Below are positions 1 to 5,399 of a DNA stretch of 5,399 nt, one piece after another. Below the pieces are notes generated by a model that was given only the letters and a program-made list of their open reading frames with translations, was not told the origin of the DNA and did not search any database. The position numbers were made by a program, and so were the translations under genes. Every line of letters begins with the position of its first letter. Position 1 is the stretch's first letter. Origin of the DNA: Verrucomicrobiaceae bacterium (lineage in GTDB: Bacteria > Verrucomicrobiota > Verrucomicrobiae > Verrucomicrobiales > Akkermansiaceae); the NCBI GenBank assembly GCA_947372405.1, contig CANBTO010000390.1:1-5399 (forward strand). Reading direction: 5' to 3'.

Positions 1-177
1 ACCGCGTCCATCGACGGCGAGGTCCGTGGCCAGATCTCCTGCACCGGCGAGGTCGTGCTTCAGAAACGCGCGCTGCTCCACGGACTGGTCCGCACCTCAT
101 CGCTGATCGTCAAACCAGGTGCCAAACACACCGGCACCATCGAACTCGTCAACGCCGCCCCCGCGCCGCAGCCCTGA
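1..177 (+). CDS. Bactofilin-family (polymer-forming cytoskeletal) protein, C-terminal part only
   Basis: This is the last 58 codons of a gene that begins before the window; the reading frame is open from base 1 and ends at TGA 175-177. The residues show the short, glycine-spaced beta-strand rhythm of the bactofilin beta-helix: IDGEVRGQISCTGEVVLQ, then LLHGLVRTSSLIVKPGAK and HTGTIE. Such rungs alternate hydrophobic residues with Gly at turns and usually end in a short disordered tail, here AAPAPQP. Bactofilins polymerise without nucleotide into filaments near the membrane and act in cell shape, stalk formation or protein positioning; which role applies here cannot be told from this fragment. 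nadA follows after 23 bases, so co-transcription is likely although the functions look unrelated. The family call rests on pattern recognition of a short fragment; another right-handed beta-helix protein is possible. Confidence 0.72.
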   Translation, partial: TASIDGEVRGQISCTGEVVLQKRALLHGLVRTSSLIVKPGAKHTGTIELVNAAPAPQP

Positions 178-200
178 AACATCCAGCATATCTAGCAGAA

Positions 201-1136
201 ATGCCCGCCGCACTCGACCTCAAGGATGAGATCCTCGCCCTCAAGAAGGAGCGCAACGCCGTCATCCTCGCACATAACTATCAGACCGGTGACATCCAGG
301 ATGTGGCTGACTACGTGGGCGATTCGCTCGGCCTCGCCTATCACGCCAAGGCCACCGCCGCCGATGTAATCGCCTTCTGCGGCGTCCATTTCATGGCGGA
401 AACCGCCAAAATCGTCAACCCGGGCAAGATCGTCGTCCTGCCGGACGCGGATGCCGGCTGCTCGCTGGAACAATCCTGCCCGGCTGACCAACTCGAGGCG
501 TTTCTCCAACAGAACACGGACAAGAACTATTATGTCATCGCCTATATCAACTGCTCCGGCGGGGTGAAGGCGCTCTGCGACGTCATCTGCACCTCGGGCA
601 ACGCGGTGAAAATCGTCAACCAGGCCCCTGCCGATCGGCCAATCCTGTTCGTGCCCGACGAGAACCTCGGCGCATGGGTGATGGAACAGACCGGCCGCAA
701 GATGGACTTGTGGAAGGGCAACTGCTATGTGCACGTCGAGTTCACCAGGGACTCCATCAACAAGATCAAAGCCGAATATCCGGACGCACTGGTGGTCGCG
801 CACCCGGAATGCACACAGGCAGTTCGACTGCTGGCCGACGAGGTCTGCTCGACGGAGAAGATGATATCATACTGCAAGGCCGCGCCGGTGAGGAGCATCA
901 TCGTCGTTACCGAGAGCGGCATGCTCCACCGCTTGCGCAAGGAGTGCCCGGACAAAAACCTCATCGCCGGCCCCACCGACCGCTGCGCCTGCGCGGACTG
1001 CCGCTACATGAAGATGAACACCCTGCAGAAACTCCGGGACTGCCTCGCCAACCTCGCGCCCCGCGTCGAGATGGAGGAATCCCTGCGCCAACGCGCCGAA
1101 GCCCCGCTGCTGCGGATGCTTGAGCAGTCGAGGTGA
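201..1136 (+). CDS. nadA: Quinolinate synthase NadA
   Basis: NadA condenses iminoaspartate (made by NadB) with dihydroxyacetone phosphate to give quinolinate, the second step of de novo NAD synthesis, in the cytoplasm with an oxygen-sensitive 4Fe-4S cluster. The 311-residue length fits the family. Visible motifs are ILAHNYQ (His25, Tyr27), GDSLGLA (Ser42), FCGVHFMAETAKI at 59-71, AGCSLEQSCP with Cys87, YINCSGGVKA (Tyr115, Asn117), GNCYVH (Cys175, His178), HPEC (His201, Glu203), and DRCACADC at 260-267. The three cluster ligands expected from the family are Cys87, Cys175 and one Cys of the last group, most likely Cys267 just before RYMKMNT. The ATG at 201 gives a normal N-terminus for the family; it has no clear Shine-Dalgarno sequence. 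No nadB or nadC is in the window. The protein is rich in cysteine (15 in all). Identification is secure. Confidence 0.97.
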   Translation: MPAALDLKDEILALKKERNAVILAHNYQTGDIQDVADYVGDSLGLAYHAKATAADVIAFCGVHFMAETAKIVNPGKIVVLPDADAGCSLEQSCPADQLEAFLQQNTDKNYYVIAYINCSGGVKALCDVICTSGNAVKIVNQAPADRPILFVPDENLGAWVMEQTGRKMDLWKGNCYVHVEFTRDSINKIKAEYPDALVVAHPECTQAVRLLADEVCSTEKMISYCKAAPVRSIIVVTESGMLHRLRKECPDKNLIAGPTDRCACADCRYMKMNTLQKLRDCLANLAPRVEMEESLRQRAEAPLLRMLEQSR

Positions 1137-1247
1137 AACGCGCCGATCGCCAGCGGGCGCCGCGCCGCAAACTGAAATGAGCCATCGATGAAGCTTGAAG
1201 TCGCTGGACAGGCAGGAATGAACAATGCTTCCAGCCTTGTTGGATGA

Positions 1248-2618
1248 CTACTTTGCAAAAGGATCCTTGGAATTCGTGTCATCACCATCCGGTTTCCTGC
1301 CATCGTGTTCTTCCAAGAAGTATTTCGCGTCGTTGCGGTTGATCCGCTTCAAGGATTTCATATCGCGAAGCGCCTCCAGCCCCTTGGTGATTCGCTCTGG
1401 ATCAAACTCGATGGATTCAAGCGACATGCCTTCGAGTGGGCTCAGATCCGTCACGCCGCAAGGCTTGATATACAGATTTTTCAGCGGAAGCTTCCGAATC
1501 GCTGATAGCTCGGTGAGCTTCTGACAACCGAGTGAAAGCGTTTCCACTTTCGTTCCCTTCAACGGTGACAAGTCGGTAAGATTTTCAGAGTCAAGATAGA
1601 GCTCCTTGATCGGAGTTTCGCGCAGCGGTGACAGGTCGGTTAAAGCATTACTCTTGATGCAGAGACCAAGCAACGGCAGGCCTGCCAACGGACGAAGATC
1701 GGATACCTTGGAATCACGGAATCCAAGAAACATCACCGGCAGTCCTTTCAGCGGAGCCAGGTCAACAATGTCGTCTCCATGAAACCATAGACTGATGGTC
1801 CCGTCGGCACTGCCACCCAGCTTAGTGAACTTCAGACCCGCCTTGGCGATTCTCTCCCTGGTAGAAGCCGCTGCATCATATTCCTTCCAGAATTGCTCGG
1901 GTTTTGTCTCGTTGATTTCCTTGAGTGACTTCATGCCACGCACCACCTCGATTCCCTTGGTCACGCCATTCGCGTGGAACTGAAGAGACTCCAACAACAT
2001 GCCCCTCAGGGGGGTTAGATCCTCGACACGCGCGCTTTCGCTGCTGTCGATGTTCAGATGTTTGAGGCGCATCCCTTTCAGCGGATAAATGTTAGATACG
2101 TCGGTGCTCCAGAGGTTCAGATCGGTCAGTGGCAGGCCCTTCAACGGAGAGATGTCGGTGATCGCGGCTCCCATGATCAGCAGCTTGTTCAAACGGGTGG
2201 TCTTGAGAGGAGCAATATCCTTCAGTGGCACCTTCCAGATCCAAAGCGACTCGAGTGGCATCCCGGCCAAAGGGGACAGATCAAAGACTTCTCCGGAAGC
2301 GAGCAGGGGCATCGAACCACAGATCCGCATGTTCCGCACAGGCAGCCCTCGGAGCACCGACAAATCGGGCTTTTCATCCATGTCCACACCAAGCTCAGGC
2401 TTTCCGTCGTCATTCACTCCCACGTCGATGCCTTTGGCGCGCGGCCCCAGTTTTTCAAGAACAGCCCGAAGCTCGACCTCCTCGGGACTGGCAGGTTTGG
2501 GTTTCTCGTCAGCGTCCGGACCAGCAAACGGATCCGCGTCTGCGGCTGTCGTCACACCCGCCACGAGCCACAACGCACAGCAGAAGTTCAGAACGAATTT
2601 CGGATTGATGGTGATCAT
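1248..2618 (-). CDS. Secreted leucine-rich-repeat protein with two tandem six-repeat LRR units
   Basis: This 456-residue protein starts with a signal peptide: MITINPK, a hydrophobic stretch at about 8-22, then TTAADA with possible cleavage after Ala25 or Ala28; no lipobox is seen. A short acidic, Pro-rich linker (27-46) follows. Twelve LRRs make up the rest, each starting with a DLSPLKG-like segment: repeats at 85, 113, 134, 155, 176 and 200, then at 286, 307, 328, 349, 370 and 391. The second set is exactly 21 residues apart. Each set ends with a related cap, GVTKGIEVVRGMKSLKEI (218-235) and RITKGLEALRDMKSLKRI (409-426), followed by an aromatic-rich end (FWKEYD, FLEEHD). The tail ends DPFAK. 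No enzyme domain or membrane anchor is visible, so a binding or scaffold role outside the cytoplasm is inference only. The gene is convergent with nadA, divergent from apt and lower in GC. Similar LRR proteins are common in Verrucomicrobiota and Planctomycetota. Confidence 0.85.
   Translation of the reverse strand: MITINPKFVLNFCCALWLVAGVTTAADADPFAGPDADEKPKPASPEEVELRAVLEKLGPRAKGIDVGVNDDGKPELGVDMDEKPDLSVLRGLPVRNMRICGSMPLLASGEVFDLSPLAGMPLESLWIWKVPLKDIAPLKTTRLNKLLIMGAAITDISPLKGLPLTDLNLWSTDVSNIYPLKGMRLKHLNIDSSESARVEDLTPLRGMLLESLQFHANGVTKGIEVVRGMKSLKEINETKPEQFWKEYDAAASTRERIAKAGLKFTKLGGSADGTISLWFHGDDIVDLAPLKGLPVMFLGFRDSKVSDLRPLAGLPLLGLCIKSNALTDLSPLRETPIKELYLDSENLTDLSPLKGTKVETLSLGCQKLTELSAIRKLPLKNLYIKPCGVTDLSPLEGMSLESIEFDPERITKGLEALRDMKSLKRINRNDAKYFLEEHDGRKPDGDDTNSKDPFAK
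1302..1763 (-). repeat. Protein-level LRR unit 2 (residues 286-439 of the LRR gene)
   Basis: This stretch encodes six LRRs at an exact 21-residue period (starts at 286, 307, 328, 349, 370, 391) and the cap RITKGLEALRDMKSLKRI followed by FLEEHD. Residues 252-285 just before it, including GLKFTKLGGSADGTISL, resemble the lead-in of unit 1 (about 51-84, with LEKLG and NDDGKPEL). The duplicated block therefore seems to include an N-terminal lead-in as well as repeats and cap. Confidence 0.75.
1875..2366 (-). repeat. Protein-level LRR unit 1 (residues 85-248 of the LRR gene)
   Basis: This stretch encodes six LRRs plus a closing cap. Repeat starts at residues 113, 134, 155 and 176 are 21 residues apart; the first repeat carries about 7 extra residues and the fifth 3 extra (DSSESARVE). 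The cap is GVTKGIEVVRGMKSLKEI followed by FWKEYD. The unit is similar to the second unit in protein but not obviously in DNA, so the duplication looks old. Confidence 0.75.
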
Positions 2619-2652
2619 GTGCGGATGTGCTACCCCCGTGTTCGTGAACTAT

Positions 2653-2671
2653 CGGATCGGCGGCCGGTCCG
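2653..2671. promoter_or_regulatory. 19-base near-perfect palindrome, candidate operator or promoter spacer of the LRR gene
   Basis: The left arm CGGATCGGC (2653-2661) and right arm GCCGGTCCG (2663-2671) are complementary at eight of nine positions around a central G at 2662; the odd pair is T2657/G2667. It lies 35-53 bases upstream of the LRR start codon. On the minus strand it overlaps the space between a weak -35-like TTGCGG (2674-2669) and a -10-like GATAGT (2653-2648), 15 bases apart, which is shorter than ideal. The symmetry is directly visible; regulator binding and the promoter are inference. A chance palindrome in GC-rich DNA is possible. Confidence 0.3.
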
Positions 2672-2687
2672 CAATTCCCGAAATGCA

Positions 2688-2716
2688 GCGAGTGAACCAG
2701 GGCGTTGCCCACTCGC
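2688..2716. repeat. Inverted repeat with nested small hairpin in the LRR/apt divergent region
   Basis: GCGAGTG (2688-2694) and CACTCGC (2710-2716) form a perfect 7-base inverted repeat around a 15-base loop. The loop holds a second small dyad, GGC (2701-2703) and GCC (2707-2709) around GTT. No T-run follows on either strand, and the element sits upstream of both divergent genes, so it is not a typical terminator. An operator, or a leader structure if either transcript starts upstream of it, would fit the place. The repeat is certain; its function is unknown. Confidence 0.5.
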
Positions 2717-2783
2717 AGGTTTCACGCTGAGAGCCAAATTCGCGTTTCCAATCCCGGGCACGGGCGTCTAGGCTGCCCGCGCA

Positions 2784-3308
2784 ATGCCAGCCGCAGAACA
2801 ACTCCGCGCCGCCGTCCGTGATGTGGTGGATTTCCCTAAAGCCGGAATCATCTTCAAGGACATCACGCCGATCCTTGCCGACGGCACGCTCTTCCGCAAG
2901 TCCATCTCCCTGCTGTGCGAAACGGCGGGAGGCGCGAAAATCGACAAGGTCGTCGGTATCGACGCGCGCGGATTCATCTTCGCCGCCGCGGTGGCGGACC
3001 GCATCGGCGCGGGTTTTGTTCCTGTTAGAAAGAAGGGCAAGTTGCCGTGGAAGACGCGGCAGACGGCCTATGCGCTCGAATACGGCGAGGCCATCGTCGA
3101 GCTCCACGAGGACGCGGTGAAACCCGGCGAATCGGTCCTGCTGGTGGACGACCTGCTCGCCACGGGTGGCACCGCCGCCGCCGCGGTGAAACTTCTCGAC
3201 GAACTTGGCGCGAACATCGTCGGTATTTCGGTGCTCATCGAGCTGGCCTTCCTCAAGGGCCGCTCCAAGCTCATCCCCCATCCAGTTCACTCGATTCTCA
3301 CCTACTGA
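2784..3308 (+). CDS. apt: Adenine phosphoribosyltransferase Apt
   Basis: Apt joins adenine to 5-phosphoribosyl-1-pyrophosphate to give AMP, the adenine salvage step in the cytoplasm. The 174-residue length matches the family. The N-terminus has the typical [16 protein letters not shown] (16-31), then [16 protein letters not shown] (56-71), with [12 protein letters not shown] (78-89) and the catalytic-loop region around YALEYG. The PRPP-binding signature [13 protein letters not shown] is at 118-130, and the C-terminus FLKGRSKLI...VHSILTY is the usual family end. The ATG at 2784 places the N-terminal motif at the normal distance; an AGG about 14 bases upstream is too far to be a good Shine-Dalgarno site. 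It diverges from the LRR gene and is followed by pgi after 62 bases on the same strand. It appears intact and identification is secure. Confidence 0.96.
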   Translation: MPAAEQLRAAVRDVVDFPKAGIIFKDITPILADGTLFRKSISLLCETAGGAKIDKVVGIDARGFIFAAAVADRIGAGFVPVRKKGKLPWKTRQTAYALEYGEAIVELHEDAVKPGESVLLVDDLLATGGTAAAAVKLLDELGANIVGISVLIELAFLKGRSKLIPHPVHSILTY

Positions 3309-3370
3309 TTCATCCCATCCGCCTCGACGCTCACAGAGCGCCGCTACATTCACCTCATTCACTAACAACC

Positions 3371-4924
3371 ATGTCCTGGCAATCCTACAACCAATCGCTT
3401 CTCCGTTACCCGCAGCTCGGCTTCTCCCTTGATCTCTCCCTGATGGACATCGAGGAGGACTTCCATGCAAAGATGGAGCCGAAGATCCAGAAAGCCTTCG
3501 CCGACATGAAGGCGCTTGAAGGCGGGGCCATCGCCAATCCGGATGAAGGCCGGATGGTCGGCCACTACTGGCTGCGCAATGCCGACCTCGCACCCACCGA
3601 GGAGTTGAAACAAGCCATCACCGGCCCGCTTGCGGACCTTAAGGACTTCGCCGTCAAAGTTCATACCGGCGTGGTGATCCCGCCCGGCGGCGGATTTTTC
3701 CAACAGATCCTGCTCATCGGCATCGGCGGCTCAGCGCTCGGCCCGCAACTCGTCGCGGAAGCCATCGGCGGCGACGCTCGCCTGCCGATCTTCTTCTTTG
3801 ACAACACGGATCCCGCAGGCATGGACGCGGTGATCGCCAAGGTTTCCGCCAGGGGCCTCGACACGACGCTGGTGCTCGTCATTTCCAAATCCGGCGGCAC
3901 TCCGGAAACCCGCAACGGCATGCTCGAAGCCATGGCCGCATGGGAAAAGGCGGGCCTCGATTTCGGCAAACACACCGTCGCCGTCACCGGCACCGGATCG
4001 AAGCTCGACCAGTTCGCGACGCAGCACGGATTCATCGCACGCTTCCCGATGGAGGACTGGGTCGGTGGCCGCACCTCCGTGCTTTCCACCGTCGGCCTCG
4101 TGCCGGCGGCGCTGCAGGGAATCGACATCGACCAGTTGTTGGCCGGCGCGGCGGCGATGGACGTGGAAACCCGCAGAACCGATCTGAAAGCCAACGCCGC
4201 CATGCGGCTCGCGCTGGCCTGGCACCATGCGTCTAACGGAAAAGGGGAGAAAGACATGGTCGTCCTGCCCTACAAGGACTCGCTCGTGTTGTTTTCCAAA
4301 TACCTCCAGCAGCTCGTGATGGAGTCGCTCGGCAAACACCTCGACCTCGACGGCAAGGTGGTGAACCAGGGCCTCGCCGTTTACGGCAACAAAGGCTCCA
4401 CCGACCAGCACGCCTACATCCAACAACTCCGCGACGGGGTGAACAACTTCTTCGCCTGCTTCATCGAGGTGCGCAAAGGCCGCGATGGCGCGAGCATCGA
4501 GGTCGATCCGGGCACCACCAGCGCGGACTACCTACAGGGCTTCTTCCGCGGCACCCGCAAGGCGCTGCACGCTGCTGGCCGCAAGTCGCTGACGATTTCC
4601 ATTCCGGAAGTGAGCGCCTTCCAACTCGGCCTGCTGATCGCCTTGTTCGAGCGCACCGTTTCGTTCTACGCCTCGTTGGTCAACATCAACGCCTATCACC
4701 AACCGGGCGTGGAAGCCGGGAAAAAAGCCGCCGGGGTTTTCCTGGAGACTCTTAACAACGTGCGCTTCCACCTCACCGCCGAGGCCAGAACTGCGGGTCA
4801 AATCGCCGAGGAAACCGGTGCCGATCCCGAGGACGTCTATCACTGCCTCACCCACATCGCCGCCAACGGCGGGGCGCAGACCACCATCGGAATGACTCCG
4901 GCGGAGGATACGTTCCGAATCTAA
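3371..4924 (+). CDS. pgi: Glucose-6-phosphate isomerase Pgi
   Basis: Pgi interconverts glucose 6-phosphate and fructose 6-phosphate in glycolysis and gluconeogenesis. The 517-residue protein has the two sugar-isomerase (SIS) domains of the family. Visible motifs: [11 protein letters not shown] (115-125), FDNTDPAG (143-150), [10 protein letters not shown] (171-180) for phosphate binding, [11 protein letters not shown] (229-239), VMESLGK with the expected catalytic Glu318, [11 protein letters not shown] (339-349) with His347, and [13 protein letters not shown] (440-452) with the expected Lys451. After this usual family end comes about 60 more residues (460-517), including [20 protein letters not shown], which looks like a small helix-turn-helix or winged-helix fold. 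The frame is open upstream to 3047, but that part overlaps apt in another frame and looks unlike Pgi; ATG 3371 gives a natural start (MSWQSYNQ). No Shine-Dalgarno sequence is visible. Identification is secure; only the tail's role is unclear. Confidence 0.97.
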   Translation: MSWQSYNQSLLRYPQLGFSLDLSLMDIEEDFHAKMEPKIQKAFADMKALEGGAIANPDEGRMVGHYWLRNADLAPTEELKQAITGPLADLKDFAVKVHTGVVIPPGGGFFQQILLIGIGGSALGPQLVAEAIGGDARLPIFFFDNTDPAGMDAVIAKVSARGLDTTLVLVISKSGGTPETRNGMLEAMAAWEKAGLDFGKHTVAVTGTGSKLDQFATQHGFIARFPMEDWVGGRTSVLSTVGLVPAALQGIDIDQLLAGAAAMDVETRRTDLKANAAMRLALAWHHASNGKGEKDMVVLPYKDSLVLFSKYLQQLVMESLGKHLDLDGKVVNQGLAVYGNKGSTDQHAYIQQLRDGVNNFFACFIEVRKGRDGASIEVDPGTTSADYLQGFFRGTRKALHAAGRKSLTISIPEVSAFQLGLLIALFERTVSFYASLVNINAYHQPGVEAGKKAAGVFLETLNNVRFHLTAEARTAGQIAEETGADPEDVYHCLTHIAANGGAQTTIGMTPAEDTFRI

Positions 4925-4936
4925 CGGGAAAATCCC

Positions 4937-4963
4937 GCGCAAATGAAACCGCTCCATTTGAGC
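4937..4963. other. Inverted repeat between pgi and tgt, weak terminator candidate
   Basis: CAAATG (4940-4945) and CATTTG (4955-4960) form a perfect 6-base stem with a 9-base loop; past one G/A mismatch, GC (4937-4938) pairs with GC (4962-4963). It begins 13 bases after the pgi stop and is preceded by a tiny dyad, CGGGA/TCCCG, at 4925-4937. Only TT follows, so it lacks the T-run of a classic intrinsic terminator. It may slow or end transcription between pgi and tgt, or mean nothing. Confidence 0.25.
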
Positions 4964-5004
4964 TTGGCCGCGGGGCGTTTCCGGCCTATGCCGCGCGTCA
5001 CGCC

Positions 5005-5399
5005 GTGTCCTTTTCCGTTCTAACTACCGATCCATCGAGTTCCGCCCGTCTCGGCCGCCTGGTCCTGCCGCACGGCACGGTGGAGACGCCGATCTTCATG
5101 CCGGTGGGCACACAGGCCTCGGTGAAGACCCTGCACCCGGCCGAACTCGATCAACTCGGCGCCCAGATCATTCTCGGCAACACCTATCACCTCTGGCTGC
5201 GGCCGGGCCACGAGTTGATCCGCAATTTGGGCGGCCTCCATGGATTCACCACCTGGCAGAAACCCTTCCTCACCGACTCCGGCGGCTTCCAGGTCTGGTC
5301 GCTGGCCAAGATCCGCAAGATCACCGAAGAGGGTGTGCGTTTCCAAAACCACCTCGACGGCTCGAAAATGCTGCTCACCCCCGAGCTCAGCATGGAAAT
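5005..5399 (+). CDS. tgt: Queuine/7-deazaguanine tRNA-ribosyltransferase Tgt, 5' part (runs off the window)
   Basis: Tgt swaps guanine 34 in the anticodon of Asp, Asn, His and Tyr tRNAs for the queuosine precursor preQ1. The window holds the first 131 codons of about 370-380. The frame reads [19 protein letters not shown], then [18 protein letters not shown] (26-43), [17 protein letters not shown] (52-68), [12 protein letters not shown] (89-100) and [11 protein letters not shown] (103-113), all strongly family-like. Asp91 in TDSGG is the conserved active-site Asp (Asp89 in E. coli Tgt), which also supports the start. There is no in-frame ATG near the expected N-terminus, so GTG 5005 is the best start. 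An ATG at 4988 is in another frame and stops at 5023. No Shine-Dalgarno sequence is seen. TTGGCC (4964-4969) and TATGCC (4987-4992), 17 bases apart, resemble a weak promoter that would leave a very short leader. The gap to pgi is 80 bases. Confidence 0.95.
   Translation, partial: MSFSVLTTDPSSSARLGRLVLPHGTVETPIFMPVGTQASVKTLHPAELDQLGAQIILGNTYHLWLRPGHELIRNLGGLHGFTTWQKPFLTDSGGFQVWSLAKIRKITEEGVRFQNHLDGSKMLLTPELSME

Noticed and set aside
192..803. Long open frame on the minus strand opposite nadA.
   Set aside because: A shadow of nadA in GC-rich DNA; the product has no recognisable motif. The same holds for long frames at 2058-2771, 2649-3593, 3661-4257 and 3731-4426.
1142..1162. GCGCC/GGCGC inverted repeat just after the nadA stop.
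   Set aside because: Only 5 bases with a long loop in very GC-rich DNA and no T-run; expected by chance.
1210..1237. Hairpin GGC-A-GGAA / TTCC-A-GCC in the gap between the convergent nadA and LRR genes, as a bidirectional terminator.
   Set aside because: The position fits, but the stem has an internal A/A mismatch, the loop is 10 bases and there is no T-run on either side. Too weak to list as a terminator.
3047..3370. Upstream extension of the pgi reading frame, giving a 625-residue protein.
   Set aside because: The extra 108 residues overlap apt in another frame, are Arg-rich and do not resemble Pgi; ATG 3371 starts a normal Pgi.
4988..5023. ATG at 4988 as the tgt start.
   Set aside because: It is in a different frame and meets a stop after 11 codons; the Tgt frame is entered from GTG 5005.
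2784..5399. apt-pgi-tgt as a dedicated functional operon or new system.
   Set aside because: The genes serve unrelated core pathways and have gaps of 62 and 80 bases; simple co-orientation explains the arrangement.

Overview
The window is a high-GC bacterial chromosome segment of mostly housekeeping genes. In order it holds: the 3' end of a bactofilin-like cytoskeletal gene (+), nadA (+), a secreted leucine-rich-repeat (LRR) protein gene on the minus strand, then apt, pgi and the 5' part of tgt (all +). Coding density is high and the longest gene-free stretch is the 165 bases between the LRR gene and apt. I see no tRNA or rRNA gene, CRISPR array, insertion sequence or phage gene.

The most likely source is a member of Verrucomicrobiota, or a relative in the Planctomycetota-Verrucomicrobiota-Chlamydiota group; this is inference, not proof. 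The reasons are the style of LRR protein (repeats starting DLSPLKGLPL and closing with a GLEALRDMKSLKRI-type cap), the bactofilin neighbour, the high GC, and the lack of a convincing Shine-Dalgarno sequence before any of the five starts.

Layout: the bactofilin end and nadA are 23 bases apart and probably co-transcribed. nadA and the LRR gene converge across a 111-base gap. The LRR gene and apt diverge from a 165-base region with two clear dyad-symmetric elements, the best regulatory candidates here. apt, pgi and tgt run in the same direction with gaps of 62 and 80 bases, loosely enough that each may have its own promoter. tgt starts with GTG at 5005 and runs off the window end.

The enzymes belong to separate core pathways: NAD synthesis (NadA), adenine salvage (Apt), glycolysis/gluconeogenesis (Pgi) and tRNA queuosine modification (Tgt). 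They do not form a single system. The one accessory-looking gene is the LRR protein: lower GC, opposite strand, signal peptide, and two tandem copies of a six-repeat LRR unit, each closed by a related cap. I found no convincing new multi-gene system.
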